A DNA stretch of 64,000 nt. Origin: Pseudomonas capeferrum (GTDB taxonomy: Bacteria; Pseudomonadota; Gammaproteobacteria; Pseudomonadales; Pseudomonadaceae). The DNA lies in the NCBI RefSeq assembly GCF_013523055.1, contig NZ_JAAMQM010000005.1:62001-126000 (forward strand), read 5' to 3'. The translations under genes and the position numbers were made by a program. Below are positions 36,919 to 46,642 of this stretch, in pieces. Numbering within the stretch: position 1 is the stretch's first letter; the number at the start of each line of letters is the position of its first letter. Below the pieces are notes generated by a model. It saw only the letters and a program-made list of their open reading frames with translations, was not told the origin of the DNA and did not search any database.

Positions 36919-37063
36919 GCGGGCTCCGGAAGGGGCAGGGAGTTACGAAGGTCGACCATTATAGCGGCAAGCGCCGGTAAAACCGCGGTTTTGCTGTGGT
37001 CGCCCGACCGGGCGCTGGGGTAGACTCGCAGCCCTTGTCCCGCGGCCCAGTGATGTTTTCCCG

Positions 37064-38578
37064 ATGCTCGAACAGTACGTCAAGAAGATCCTCACCTCGC
37101 GCGTCTACGACGTTGCGGTCGAAACCCCGTTGCACAGCGCCGGACAACTGAGCCAGCGTCTGGGCAACCAGGTCCTGCTCAAGCGCGAGGACTTGCAACC
37201 GGTGTTTTCCTTCAAGATCCGCGGGGCGTACAACAAGCTGGCGCAGCTGAGCAAGGAAGAACTGGCCCGCGGCGTGGTCACCGCCTCGGCGGGCAACCAT
37301 GCCCAGGGGCTGGCATTGGCGGCACGCGAGCTGGGGATCAAGGCCACCATCGTGATGCCCAAGACGACCCCGGAGATCAAGGTCGAAGGCGTACGCTCGC
37401 GCGGGGGCAAGGTGCTGCTGCACGGTGATTCGTTCCCCGAGGCGCTGGCGTATTCCTTGAAGCTGGTCGACGAAAAAGGCTTCGTCTACATCCATCCCTA
37501 CGACGATCCGCACACCATCGCCGGGCAGGGCACCGTGGCCATGGAAATCCTGCGTCAGCATCCGGGTCGCCTGGATGCGATCTTCGTGCCGGTCGGGGGC
37601 GGTGGTCTGATCGCCGGTATCGCTGCCTACGTCAAATACCTGCGCCCGGAGATCAAGGTGATCGGCGTGGAGCCGGACGATTCCAATTGCCTGCAAGCGG
37701 CCATGGCAGCCGGCGAGCGGGTCGTGCTGCCACAGGTCGGGCTATTCGCCGACGGTGTCGCTGTGGCGCAGATCGGCCAGCATACCTTCGATATCTGCAA
37801 GTATCATGTGGATGAGGTGCTGACCGTCAGCACCGATGAAATCTGCGCTGCGATCAAGGATATCTATGACGATACCCGCTCGATCACCGAACCCGCCGGT
37901 GCGTTGGGCGTGGCTGGCATCAAGAAGTACGTCGAGCGCCATGGCGTGACCGGCCAGACCCTGGTGGCGATCGACTCCGGCGCCAACGTCAACTTCGACC
38001 GCTTGCGCCATGTGGCCGAGCGTGCCGAGCTGGGAGAAGGGCGCGAGGCCATTATTGCCGTGACCATCCCGGAACGGCCGGGCAGTTTCAAGGCGTTCTG
38101 CGAAGCCATCGGCAAGCGGCAGATCACCGAATTCAACTACCGCTATCACGCGGCAGGCGAGGCGCATATCTTCGTCGGCGTGCAGACGCATCCGGAAAGG
38201 GACCCGCGTTCCGAGCTGGTCAGGCAACTGATCGAGCAGGGCTTCCCGGTGACGGATCTGACCGACAACGAACTGGCCAAGCTGCATATCCGGCATATGG
38301 TGGGTGGCCATTCGGCGGGAGTCAGCGACGAGATGGTCCTGCGTTTCGAGTTTCCCGAGCGGCCGGGCGCGCTGTTCAACTTCCTCAACAAGTTGGGCGG
38401 ACGCTGGAACATCTCGATGTTCCACTACCGCAATCACGGGGCGGCCGACGGACGGGTGGTCGCCGGCCTGCAAGTGCCGGATGACGAACGCCACCTGGTG
38501 CCGGCGGCATTGGCCAAGATCGGCTACCCCTACTGGGACGAGACCGAGAATCCGGCCTACCGGCTGTTCCTGGGCTAA
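37064..38578 (+). CDS. ilvA: Threonine ammonia-lyase, biosynthetic
   Basis: A 504-residue PLP enzyme converting threonine to 2-oxobutyrate for isoleucine synthesis. The PLP lysine lies in FSFKIRGAYNKLAQL (about residue 55), the phosphate loop is VGGGGLIAGIAAYVK, and SAGNHAQGLALAA is typical. Two C-terminal ACT-like domains (about 325-410 and 418-504; AIIAVTIPERPGSFKAFCEA and VLRFEFPERPGALFNFLN) mediate isoleucine/valine control, marking it as biosynthetic rather than catabolic. ilvD, a later enzyme of the pathway, is also in this window. Confidence 0.95.
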   Translation: MLEQYVKKILTSRVYDVAVETPLHSAGQLSQRLGNQVLLKREDLQPVFSFKIRGAYNKLAQLSKEELARGVVTASAGNHAQGLALAARELGIKATIVMPKTTPEIKVEGVRSRGGKVLLHGDSFPEALAYSLKLVDEKGFVYIHPYDDPHTIAGQGTVAMEILRQHPGRLDAIFVPVGGGGLIAGIAAYVKYLRPEIKVIGVEPDDSNCLQAAMAAGERVVLPQVGLFADGVAVAQIGQHTFDICKYHVDEVLTVSTDEICAAIKDIYDDTRSITEPAGALGVAGIKKYVERHGVTGQTLVAIDSGANVNFDRLRHVAERAELGEGREAIIAVTIPERPGSFKAFCEAIGKRQITEFNYRYHAAGEAHIFVGVQTHPERDPRSELVRQLIEQGFPVTDLTDNELAKLHIRHMVGGHSAGVSDEMVLRFEFPERPGALFNFLNKLGGRWNISMFHYRNHGAADGRVVAGLQVPDDERHLVPAALAKIGYPYWDETENPAYRLFLG

Positions 38579-38616
38579 GCGACTACGCTTGGCTAACCGC
38601 TCCAGGATGCGATGAC

Positions 38617-39042
38617 ATGGACTACCTCACTACCCTCAAGACCGTGCACATCCTAGCCACCGTCGTGCTGCTCGGCAGCGCGCTCGGGCTGGCGGCATGG
38701 ACCTGGCGTGCGCGGCGTCAGGGCGACGGCCACGTCTATGGGCAACTTCTGCGTCGCCCCCTGCTGTTCGTCTGGATAGTGATGGGCGTATGCCTGGTCA
38801 GCATGCCGTTCACCGGCTGGTGGCTGGCCCATCTGATCGGCTGGCCATTGGGGCAGACCTGGATCCTGGTATCCGGCTTGCTGTACACCCTTGGCGCCTT
38901 TTGCTTCTGGTGGTTGCTGGTACGCCTGAATCGGTTGCGCCACGGGCCGGTCGAGGGGTTGCGCCCGACTCTGGCGCTGGCATTGGTCAGTGCCCTGTGC
39001 TTCGTGTCCATCGCCGGGCTGATGGGCGCCAAACCGGTCTAG
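38617..39042 (+). CDS. DUF2269-family inner-membrane protein
   Basis: A 141-residue protein with four hydrophobic segments (about residues 7-27, 46-68, 78-102 and 117-137), matching the DUF2269 family. The N-terminal TLKTVHILATVVLLGSALG, with a conserved histidine, is typical. The start follows CAGG about ten bases upstream. It lies 38 bp after ilvA, possibly in the same transcript. No function is established. Confidence 0.75.
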   Translation: MDYLTTLKTVHILATVVLLGSALGLAAWTWRARRQGDGHVYGQLLRRPLLFVWIVMGVCLVSMPFTGWWLAHLIGWPLGQTWILVSGLLYTLGAFCFWWLLVRLNRLRHGPVEGLRPTLALALVSALCFVSIAGLMGAKPV

Positions 39043-39074
39043 GCGAGACAGACCGCACCTCGCCCTCGCTCGTT

Positions 39075-39731
39075 TCAGTCACGCAGCGACATGACCTCCC
39101 AGCCCCTGCGTTCGGCTTCGGCCTCGAGCCTGGGGTCCGGGTCGACGGCCACCGGGTGCGCTACTTGCTCGAGCAGCGGCAGATCGTTCATCGAGTCGCT
39201 GTAGAACCAACTGTCTTCCAGGTCATGGCCGTTCTCCAGCATCCAGCGCCGCAGGCGCGTCACCTTGCCTTCACGAAAACACGGTATATCGGTACTGCGA
39301 CCGGTGTAGCGTCCATCCTGCATCTCGCATTCGGTAGCCAGCAGGGTGGTGACACCCAGGCGACGGGCGATCGGCGCGGTGACGAAGCGATTGGTGGCGG
39401 TAATGATCACTAGCTTGTCGCCTGCGTCACGGTGCTTTTGCAGCAGGGCCAAGGCCTTGGGCAGGATGATCGGTTCGATGCAGTCGCGCATGAATGCCTG
39501 GTGCCACTGGTCGAGCTGGTTCGGCTCGGTGGCGGCGAGGATCTCCATGGAAAAGGCCAGGTAGGCCTGCAGGTCGAGCGTGCCGTCGAGGTAGTCATCG
39601 TAGAAGGCGTCGTTGCGGCGCTTGTAGGCGACCGGATCGAGGATCCCGCGCTCGCAGAGGTAGTCGCCCCAGGCATGGTCGCTGTCGCCACCGAGGAGGG
39701 TATTGTCCAGATCGAATAAAGCCAGGCGCAT
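39075..39731 (-). CDS. HAD-superfamily phosphatase (subclass IB, SerB-like)
   Basis: A 218-residue cytoplasmic HAD-IB phosphatase. Motif I is LFDLDNTLL, with nucleophile Asp7 and general acid Asp9. Motif II is in VIITATN, and motif IV is [11 protein letters not shown]. The fold is that of phosphoserine phosphatase-like enzymes, but the cap ([11 protein letters not shown]...) differs from SerB. The ATG at 39731 was chosen because motif I follows directly; the frame is open to 39794. It is convergent with the DUF2269 gene and divergent from rppH, a conserved Pseudomonas order. Substrate not known. Confidence 0.83.
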   Translation of the reverse strand: MRLALFDLDNTLLGGDSDHAWGDYLCERGILDPVAYKRRNDAFYDDYLDGTLDLQAYLAFSMEILAATEPNQLDQWHQAFMRDCIEPIILPKALALLQKHRDAGDKLVIITATNRFVTAPIARRLGVTTLLATECEMQDGRYTGRSTDIPCFREGKVTRLRRWMLENGHDLEDSWFYSDSMNDLPLLEQVAHPVAVDPDPRLEAEAERRGWEVMSLRD

Positions 39732-39872
39732 CGCAGTCACTCGCAGAAGCTCTAGGGAAGCTGTGCAGAATACGGAGTTCTCATCTCGCTGCACATAAGC
39801 ATGGCGGGCGCGTTGCTGCGCTCGCAGGCTTTGTGGAACAATGCCCGAACATGCGTTTGCGAGGTTGCTGCC

Positions 39873-40352
39873 GTGATCGACCCGGATGGTTTTCGCCCCA
39901 ATGTCGGGATCATTCTCACGAATGATGCCGGGCAGGTGCTATGGGCTCGACGGATCAACCAGGACGCCTGGCAGTTTCCCCAGGGAGGGATCAACCCTGA
40001 CGAAACGCCGGAAGACGCCCTGTACCGCGAGCTGAATGAAGAGGTTGGGCTGGAACGCCAGGATGTGGAAATTCTTGCCTGCACGCGTGGCTGGTTGCGT
40101 TATCGTTTGCCGCAGCGGTTGGTACGCACGCACAGCCAGCCGCTGTGCATCGGCCAGAAGCAGAAGTGGTTCCTGCTGCGTCTGGTGACCAACGAGCAGC
40201 GGGTACGTATGGACCTGACCGGCAAGCCCGAGTTCGACGGCTGGCGCTGGGTCAGCTATTGGTATCCATTGGGCCAGGTGGTGACATTCAAGCGCGAAGT
40301 GTACCGGCGCGCCTTAAAAGAGCTTGCCCCGCGCCTGCTGACGCGCGACTGA
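39873..40352 (+). CDS. rppH: RNA pyrophosphohydrolase
   Basis: A 159-residue Nudix hydrolase that removes pyrophosphate from the 5' end of mRNA, triggering RNase E decay. The Nudix box is [20 protein letters not shown] plus VGLE (about residues 37-60). The family-specific QLPQR-like segment (YRLPQRLVR) and the C-terminal [18 protein letters not shown] are conserved. The start is a GTG at 39873 giving [13 protein letters not shown], preceded by GAGG. ptsP follows 22 bp later, as in other Pseudomonas. Confidence 0.94.
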   Translation: MIDPDGFRPNVGIILTNDAGQVLWARRINQDAWQFPQGGINPDETPEDALYRELNEEVGLERQDVEILACTRGWLRYRLPQRLVRTHSQPLCIGQKQKWFLLRLVTNEQRVRMDLTGKPEFDGWRWVSYWYPLGQVVTFKREVYRRALKELAPRLLTRD

Positions 40353-40374
40353 CGACGGAGTTCGACCCCGAGCC

Positions 40375-42654
40375 ATGCTCAATACGCTGCGCAAGATCGT
40401 CCAGGAAGTGAACTCCGCCAAAGATCTCAAGACGGCGTTGGGTATCATTGTCTTGCGCGTCAAGGAGGCGATGGGCAGCCAGGTCTGTTCGGTCTATCTG
40501 CTCGATCCGGAAACCAACCGGTTCGTCCTGATGGCCTCCGAGGGGCTGAACAAGCGCTCGATCGGCAAGGTCAGCATGGCCCCCAACGAAGGTCTGGTCG
40601 GCCTTGTCGGGACACGCGAAGAGCCGCTGAACCTGGAGAATGCCGCCGATCACCCCCGTTACCGCTACTTCGCCGAAACGGGCGAGGAGCGCTTTGCATC
40701 TTTCCTGGGCACGCCGATCATCCATCACCGTCGCGTGGTCGGTGTATTGGTGATCCAGCAGAAGGAGCGTCGCCAGTTCGATGAAGGTGAGGAAGCCTTC
40801 CTGGTGACCATGAGCGCCCAGCTCGCCGGCGTCATCGCCCATGCCGAGGCCACAGGTTCGATTCGCGGTCTCGGTCGTCAGGGCAAGGGTATCCAGGAAG
40901 CGCGTTTCGTGGGCGTTCCGGGCTCTCCGGGCGCGGCGGTCGGCAAGGCCGTGGTCATGCTGCCGCCGGCCGATCTCGACGTGGTCCCCGACAAGACCGT
41001 TGATGACATCCAGGCCGAGCTCAAGCTGTTCAACACGGCTCTCGAAGGCGTGCGCGACGACATGCGAAAGCTGTCGGCCAAGCTCGCCACGCAACTGCGT
41101 CCGGAGGAGCGCGCGCTATTCGACGTCTACCTGATGATGCTCGAAGATGCCGCGCTCGGCGGTGAAGTGGTGGCTGTCATCAAGACCGGCCAGTGGGCCC
41201 AGGGGTCCTTGCGCCAGGTAGTGGGCGAGCATGTCAGCCGCTTCGAACTGATGGATGACGCCTACCTGCGCGAGCGCGCGTCGGACGTCAAGGACCTGGG
41301 GCGGCGCTTGCTGGCCTATCTTCAGGAAGCCCGCCAGCAGACCTTGGTGTATCCGGACAACACCATCCTGGTCAGCGAGGAACTCACTCCGGCGATGCTC
41401 GGCGAGGTGCCGGAAGGCAAGCTGGTCGGGCTGCTCTCGGTGCTGGGTTCGGGCAACTCGCACGTGGCCATCCTGGCTCGGGCCATGGGTATCCCGACGG
41501 TGATGGGCCTGGTCGATCTGCCGTACTCGAAGGTCGACGGCATCGAGATGATCGTCGATGGCTACAAGGGCGAGGTCTTCACCAACCCCAGCGAGGTGCT
41601 GCGCAAGCAGTACAGCGAAGTGGTGGAGGAGGAGCGCCAGCTGGCCCAGGGTCTGGACGCGTTGCGCGAGCTGCCCTGCATCACCCCGGACGGTCATCGC
41701 ATGCCGCTGTGGGTCAACACCGGCCTGCTGGCCGATGTCGCCCGCGCCCAGCAACGTGGCGCCGAGGGGGTAGGGCTGTACCGCACCGAAGTCCCTTTCA
41801 TGATCAACCAGCGCTTCCCCAGCGAAAAGGAACAGTTGGCGATCTATCGTGAGCAGTTGGCGGCCTTCCATCCGCTGCCCGTGACCATGCGCACCCTCGA
41901 TATCGGCGGCGACAAGGCGTTGTCCTATTTCCCGATCAAGGAAGAGAACCCCTTCCTCGGCTGGCGCGGTATCCGTGTCACGCTCGACCACCCGGAAATC
42001 TTCCTGGTGCAGACCCGCGCCATGCTCAAGGCCAGCGAAGGCTTGAACAACCTGCGCATCCTCTTGCCGATGATCTCCGGTATCCATGAGCTGGAAGAGG
42101 CCTTGCACCTGATCCATCGGGCCTGGGGTGAAGTCCGCGACGAAGGCACCGATGTGCCCATGCCGCCGGTAGGGGTCATGGTCGAGATTCCCGCTGCCGT
42201 CTATCAGACTCGCGAACTGGCCAGGCAGGTAGACTTCCTCTCGGTAGGCTCGAACGACCTGACCCAGTACCTGCTGGCGGTCGATCGCAACAACCCGCGT
42301 GTCGCCGATCTCTACGATTACCTGCATCCAGCCGTGCTGCAGGCCTTGCAGAACGTGGTCCGCGATGCCCATCTCGAAGGCAGGCCGGTGAGTATCTGCG
42401 GAGAGATGGCCGGTGATCCCGCCGCTGCGGTATTACTGATGGCCATGGGTTTCGACAGCTTGTCGATGAACGCCACCAACCTGCCGAAGGTCAAGTGGAT
42501 GCTTCGTCAGATCAATATGGGCAAGGCGCGGGAGCTGCTCGGCGAGGCCATGGCCCAGGACAACCCGCAAGTGATCCACAGCGGCTTGCAGCTCGCCCTG
42601 AAGAACCTGGGGTTGGCGCGCATGATCGGGCCCGGCGCCGACAAGAAGCTCTGA
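40375..42654 (+). CDS. ptsP: Nitrogen phosphotransferase system enzyme I (EI-Ntr)
   Basis: A 759-residue soluble kinase that takes phosphate from PEP and passes it to NPr, then EIIA-Ntr, in regulation of nitrogen, potassium and storage metabolism. An N-terminal GAF domain (about 1-160) senses a signal such as glutamine. The phospho-His domain follows, with active His363 in GSGNSHVAILARAMG. The C-terminal PEP-binding TIM barrel contains TLDIGGDK, EIPAAVYQ, SVGSNDLTQYLLAVDR and SICGEMAGDP. Coupled to rppH. Confidence 0.96.
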   Translation: MLNTLRKIVQEVNSAKDLKTALGIIVLRVKEAMGSQVCSVYLLDPETNRFVLMASEGLNKRSIGKVSMAPNEGLVGLVGTREEPLNLENAADHPRYRYFAETGEERFASFLGTPIIHHRRVVGVLVIQQKERRQFDEGEEAFLVTMSAQLAGVIAHAEATGSIRGLGRQGKGIQEARFVGVPGSPGAAVGKAVVMLPPADLDVVPDKTVDDIQAELKLFNTALEGVRDDMRKLSAKLATQLRPEERALFDVYLMMLEDAALGGEVVAVIKTGQWAQGSLRQVVGEHVSRFELMDDAYLRERASDVKDLGRRLLAYLQEARQQTLVYPDNTILVSEELTPAMLGEVPEGKLVGLLSVLGSGNSHVAILARAMGIPTVMGLVDLPYSKVDGIEMIVDGYKGEVFTNPSEVLRKQYSEVVEEERQLAQGLDALRELPCITPDGHRMPLWVNTGLLADVARAQQRGAEGVGLYRTEVPFMINQRFPSEKEQLAIYREQLAAFHPLPVTMRTLDIGGDKALSYFPIKEENPFLGWRGIRVTLDHPEIFLVQTRAMLKASEGLNNLRILLPMISGIHELEEALHLIHRAWGEVRDEGTDVPMPPVGVMVEIPAAVYQTRELARQVDFLSVGSNDLTQYLLAVDRNNPRVADLYDYLHPAVLQALQNVVRDAHLEGRPVSICGEMAGDPAAAVLLMAMGFDSLSMNATNLPKVKWMLRQINMGKARELLGEAMAQDNPQVIHSGLQLALKNLGLARMIGPGADKKL

Positions 42655-42684
42655 ACAGGAGAGGCGCCGCCGACAGGCCGGCGT

Positions 42685-43431
42685 CTAGGCCTCGATCGTC
42701 ACCTCGCCCAGATGCCCTCCGAAAGGCCCGAAACTGCGTTCCAGCAATCGCCGTCGCCCTTGCGCGTCGACGATCAATACCGTGCTCGCGCGCGTGCCGT
42801 AGTTCTGGCTGCTGATGAATACACTCGACAGCAATCGTTCTGTGGAAAGGCCCACGCCTGTCTGCGGAAGCGCGGTTTCGGGCGCCTGGTCGGTATCGGC
42901 GAGCAGCTCGAGCAACCGTTGCGGATCCGAGTTGGGCAATGCGTCCTGCAGGCCAGCCCGCGCCTTGAGCAATTTTGGCCAGGGCGTGTCGAGCCCGGCG
43001 TTGGACAGCCCGTATACACCGGTCTGCAACCTGCGCGGCGTGCCCTCGCGCGCGCTCAGGTAGGCCAGGCAGTGGCTGTCGCCTGCCAGTAGGTTGAAAC
43101 CGGAGTATTCGCTGCGCTTGCTCGCCACCTGATCCAGGTACGCATCGACCTCCAGTTCTCCACCCAGGTAGGCCGCGACCAGTTCGCCTCGCGAGCGCAG
43201 GCCCTGTGGCTGTTGCGGATCACGGATATTGGTCAGGGCGGCGAAACGTCCACGCGGGCCGATTCCCAACCAGGTGCCTCCAGCCTCGAGGTCGCGTCCG
43301 GCATGGACGCCCGGTGCATCCTCCCACTCCGCCAGGGGTTGGGTAGGGCGGGCGTAGAACTCGTCGCGATTGGCGGCCACGATCAGCGGCAGTTCATGTC
43401 CGGGCCGCCAGGCGAATACGATCAAGCACAT
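42685..43431 (-). CDS. NRDE-family protein (TANGO2 homologue)
   Basis: A 248-residue NRDE-family protein, starting MCLIVFAWRPGHELPLIVAANRDEFY. Cys2 is conserved and could be an N-terminal nucleophile after Met removal. The NRDE motif is present, and FAALTNIRDP and TGVYGLSNAGLDTPWPK follow the family pattern. Eukaryotic TANGO2/HRG-9 relatives have been linked to heme trafficking; the bacterial role is unknown. The ATG at 43431 was chosen to match this N-terminus, although the frame is open to 43488. Convergent with ptsP, 30 bp apart. Confidence 0.85.
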   Translation of the reverse strand: MCLIVFAWRPGHELPLIVAANRDEFYARPTQPLAEWEDAPGVHAGRDLEAGGTWLGIGPRGRFAALTNIRDPQQPQGLRSRGELVAAYLGGELEVDAYLDQVASKRSEYSGFNLLAGDSHCLAYLSAREGTPRRLQTGVYGLSNAGLDTPWPKLLKARAGLQDALPNSDPQRLLELLADTDQAPETALPQTGVGLSTERLLSSVFISSQNYGTRASTVLIVDAQGRRRLLERSFGPFGGHLGEVTIEA

Positions 43432-43563
43432 AGGTTGGCCTCCGTGATTTGACCTACTGTACCTACTGCCGCGATCGCTATCCATCATCTGAAAGACTCT
43501 TCACTAGAGGCTTGAGGCTCGCTTCCGTTACCATGCCGCATCGTTTTTGACGGGGGAAGACTC

Positions 43564-44346
43564 ATGGCTTTCGCACTCTATCTGCTATTGGGGGCCTGTG
43601 CCGGAGTGCTGGCCGGGCTGTTCGGCGTGGGTGGCGGCATCATCATCGTCCCCGTACTGGTGTTCACGTTTACCCTGCAAGGGTTCGATCCCTCGGTACT
43701 GACCCACCTGGCGGTCGGGACTTCGTTGGCAACCATCGTCTTCACCTCGATCAACGCCGTGCGCGAGCACCATCGCCTGGGCGCGGTGCAATGGCCGATC
43801 TTCGCCTGGATGACCGTGGGGATCCTTGTCGGTGCCGCGGTAGGGGCCAAGACCGCGTCGCTGATCCAAGGTCCGATACTGCAGAAGATCATCGGCGTGT
43901 TCGCCCTGGTCATCGCCGCGCAGATGGCCGCGGACTTCAAGCCCAAGGCCAGCCGTGGCATTCCGGGTAGGCCGATGCTCACTGCCGTAGGCGGCGTGAT
44001 CGGTTGGGCGTCGGCGATCTTCGGCATCGGCGGCGGCTCGCTGACCGTGCCGTTCCTGATCTCGCGCAGCCTGCCCATGCAGAAGGCGGTGGCGACTTCG
44101 TCGGCCTGCGGCCTGCCGATCGCCATCGCCAGTGCGCTGGGTTTCATGGTGCTGGGCTGGAACGAGGCACACCTGCCGGCGCACAGCTTCGGCTATGTCT
44201 ACCTGCCAGCCTTGCTGGGAATTGCCCTGACCAGCATGTTTTTTGCCCGCTATGGCGCACGCCTGGCGCACCGATTGTCGCCACGGCTGCTCAAACGCCT
44301 GTTCGCCGCGCTGCTGTTCTGCGTCGGCCTGAGCTTTCTGCTTTAA
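43564..44346 (+). CDS. TSUP (TauE/SafE) family permease
   Basis: A 260-residue inner-membrane protein of the TSUP family (sulfite/organosulfonate exporters and similar) with seven to eight hydrophobic segments. The internal duplication is clear: GLFGVGGGIIIVPVLVF near residue 20 and IFGIGGGSLTVPFLI near residue 155. GGGGGAAGAC lies just upstream of the ATG. lgt follows 15 bp later. The substrate cannot be inferred; sulfur anions are the family theme. Confidence 0.88.
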   Translation: MAFALYLLLGACAGVLAGLFGVGGGIIIVPVLVFTFTLQGFDPSVLTHLAVGTSLATIVFTSINAVREHHRLGAVQWPIFAWMTVGILVGAAVGAKTASLIQGPILQKIIGVFALVIAAQMAADFKPKASRGIPGRPMLTAVGGVIGWASAIFGIGGGSLTVPFLISRSLPMQKAVATSSACGLPIAIASALGFMVLGWNEAHLPAHSFGYVYLPALLGIALTSMFFARYGARLAHRLSPRLLKRLFAALLFCVGLSFLL

Positions 44347-44361
44347 ACGAGAGGAAACAAC

Positions 44362-45171
44362 ATGCTGCCTTACCCGCAGATCGACCCCGTGGCCCTGGCC
44401 ATCGGGCCGCTGAAAATCCACTGGTACGGCTTGATGTACCTGATCGGCATCGGGGGTGCCTGGCTGCTCGCTTCGCGCCGCTTGCACCGCTTCGACCCGA
44501 CCTGGTCCCGTGAAAAACTCTCCGACCTGGTGTTCTGGCTGTCCATGGGCGTGATCGTCGGCGGACGGCTAGGGTATGTGCTGTTCTACGACCTGCATGC
44601 CTATCTGAGCAATCCGACCCTGATCCTCGAAGTGTGGAAGGGCGGCATGTCGTTCCATGGCGGTTTCATCGGTGTGATGCTGGCGGCCTTGTGGTTCGGC
44701 AAGCGCAACAACAAGTCGTTCTTCGAACTCATGGACTTCGTCGCGCCCATGGTGCCGATCGGCCTGGGCGCGGGGCGCATCGGCAACTTCATCAATGCCG
44801 AGTTGTGGGGCAAGGCGACGGACGTGCCGTGGGCCATGGTCTTTCCGCCGTTCAGCGATCCGGCGCAGTTGCCGCGCCACCCGTCGCAGCTCTACCAGTT
44901 CGCGCTGGAAGGGGTCGCCCTGTTCCTGATCCTCTGGATGTTCTCGCGCAAACCGCGGCCGACCATGGCCGTATCGGGCATGTTCGCGCTGTTCTACGGT
45001 ATCTTCCGCTTCATCGTCGAATTCGTTCGGGTGCCCGATGCCCAGCTCGGTTATATCGCCTTTGGCTGGCTGACCATGGGTCAGTTGCTGTGCCTGCCGA
45101 TGATATTGGGCGGACTCGGCCTGATCTGGTGGGCCTATAATCGCAAGCCCACGGCCACACCCGCCGTCTGA
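44362..45171 (+). CDS. lgt: Prolipoprotein diacylglyceryl transferase
   Basis: A 269-residue integral membrane enzyme that adds diacylglycerol to the lipobox cysteine of prolipoproteins, as needed for the two RND adaptors in this window. Signatures are [37 protein letters not shown] and the Lgt motif [13 protein letters not shown]. Seven membrane segments are expected. The gene is preceded by GAGAGGAAAC. thyA follows after a perfect hairpin, a conserved order in gammaproteobacteria. Confidence 0.96.
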   Translation: MLPYPQIDPVALAIGPLKIHWYGLMYLIGIGGAWLLASRRLHRFDPTWSREKLSDLVFWLSMGVIVGGRLGYVLFYDLHAYLSNPTLILEVWKGGMSFHGGFIGVMLAALWFGKRNNKSFFELMDFVAPMVPIGLGAGRIGNFINAELWGKATDVPWAMVFPPFSDPAQLPRHPSQLYQFALEGVALFLILWMFSRKPRPTMAVSGMFALFYGIFRFIVEFVRVPDAQLGYIAFGWLTMGQLLCLPMILGGLGLIWWAYNRKPTATPAV

Positions 45172-45176
45172 TTCCC

Positions 45177-45201
45177 ACGGCAGGGGCGATCCCCCTGCCG
45201 T
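45177..45201 (+). terminator. 10-bp hairpin between lgt and thyA
   Basis: ACGGCAGGGG (45177-45186) and CCCCTGCCGT (45192-45201) form a perfect stem with a 5-nt loop between lgt and thyA. There is no T-tract; it could attenuate or process the bicistronic message. Confidence 0.55.
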
Positions 45202-45219
45202 CCTCGCTACAGGTAAGCC

Positions 45220-46191
45220 ATGAAACAGTATCTAGAACTGGTCCGCGACGTCATCGAGAACGGCACCCTCCAGGAAAACCGCACCGGCATCCGTACCATC
45301 AGCCTGCCGGGCGCGATGCTGCGTTTCGACCTGCAAAAAGGCTTCCCGGCCATCACCACGCGCAAACTGGCGTTCAAGTCGGCGATCGGCGAGATGGTCG
45401 GCTTCCTTCGCGGCGTCAGAAATGCCGGTGAGTTCCGGGAGCTCGGCTGCAAGGTCTGGGACCAGAACGCCAACGAAAATACCCAGTGGCTGGCCAACCC
45501 GTTCCGCCAAGGGCATGACGACCTCGGCGAGATCTACGGCGTGCAGTGGCGCCAGTGGCCGGGTTACAAGCGCATTCCGTTGTCCAATCCCGCCGCCATT
45601 GCGGTGGCCGAGCAGCAAGGTTTCCGCAGGATTGCCGAGGATGAAGAGGGTGGCGAGCCTTTCGTTGTCCTGTACAAGGCCATCGACCAAGTGCGTCAGT
45701 GCCTGGACACCATCGTCAATGATCCGGGCAGCCGTCGCATCCTGTTCCACGGCTGGAACTGCGCCCAGCTGGATGAAATGGCGCTGCCGCCGTGCCATTT
45801 GCTGTACCAGTTCCATCCCAATGCACAGACTCGCGAACTGTCCCTGACCTTGTACATTCGCTCGAATGATCTGGGGCTGGGCACGCCCTTCAACCTGACC
45901 GAAGGTGCCGCGCTGCTGTCGCTGTTCGCCCGATTGACGGGCTACACGCCGCGCTGGTTTACCTATTTCATTGGCGATGCGCATGTGTACGAGAATCACC
46001 TGGACATGCTCAACGAGCAGCTCAAGCGCGAGCCGTTGCCCGCGCCGAAGCTGGTCATCAGTGATCGAGTGCCGGATTTCGCCAAGACGGGGGTGTACGA
46101 ACCGCAGTGGCTGGAGCAGATCGAGCCGAGTGATTTCAGTCTGGAAGGGTATGAGCACCACGCACCGATGACGGCACCGATGGCGGTGTGA
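45220..46191 (+). CDS. thyA: Thymidylate synthase
   Basis: A 323-residue enzyme methylating dUMP to dTMP with methylene-tetrahydrofolate. The catalytic cysteine is in [12 protein letters not shown]. The folate/dUMP motif is [17 protein letters not shown], followed by [11 protein letters not shown], and the N-terminal Arg site is in ENRTGIRT. It is about 60 residues longer than the 264-residue E. coli enzyme. The extra segment lies after [15 protein letters not shown] and before [15 protein letters not shown] (about residues 115-165). The dihydrofolate produced is recycled by FolA (52703-53221). Confidence 0.95.
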   Translation: MKQYLELVRDVIENGTLQENRTGIRTISLPGAMLRFDLQKGFPAITTRKLAFKSAIGEMVGFLRGVRNAGEFRELGCKVWDQNANENTQWLANPFRQGHDDLGEIYGVQWRQWPGYKRIPLSNPAAIAVAEQQGFRRIAEDEEGGEPFVVLYKAIDQVRQCLDTIVNDPGSRRILFHGWNCAQLDEMALPPCHLLYQFHPNAQTRELSLTLYIRSNDLGLGTPFNLTEGAALLSLFARLTGYTPRWFTYFIGDAHVYENHLDMLNEQLKREPLPAPKLVISDRVPDFAKTGVYEPQWLEQIEPSDFSLEGYEHHAPMTAPMAV

Positions 46192-46202
46192 TGGGGCTGG
46201 CG

Positions 46203-46229
46203 GGGCACGATGGTTTTTCTGTCGTGCCC
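46203..46229 (+). terminator. Hairpin after thyA
   Basis: GGGCACGA (46203-46210) and TCGTGCCC (46222-46229) pair perfectly, 11 bp after the thyA stop. Five T residues lie in the loop rather than after the stem. Confidence 0.55.
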
Positions 46230-46348
46230 ATTGCCGGGTACAAAGCCATTTTCATGTCAGTGATCATCGTCAGCTCATTGCCAACCCTATGAAAGCTGGG
46301 CCTCGGAGCTTTGTGTGGCCGCGAATTTCAGGCGCGTTGGGCGATTAT

Positions 46349-46478
46349 ATTGCCAGGCGAGCCCTTTCGGCCTCGATCGCGGGGCAAGCCCGCTCGCCAC
46401 AAGTTGAGATGCAAAGACGTGCTTCCGGTGGCGAGCGGGCTTGCCCCGCGATCGAGTCCGTAGGACTCGCCTGGCAAT
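46349..46478. repeat. REPIN-type element with ATTGCCAGGCGAG termini
   Basis: A 130-bp imperfect palindrome with perfect ends ATTGCCAGGCGAG (46349-46361) and CTCGCCTGGCAAT (46466-46478). Internal REP arms (GCGGGGCAAGCCCGCTCGCC and its complement) and a small stem CGAGTCC-GTA-GGACTCG are present. The same termini border the 82-bp array at 9130-10044. The rest of the thyA-cadR gap shows no gene. Confidence 0.85.
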
Positions 46479-46642
46479 GAAACTCTGAAAATCACCACGC
46501 TAGACGCGGGAAAACCAATCTCGGAGGCGTTCCCAAGCCCTGAACATGTCGACGTTACGCCATCCCCGAGCCGCCACCACAGGCGCCAGAGGCCGGCCAT
46601 GACGATATCATCTCAGAATCGACACTACGTCCCGCCCACGCC

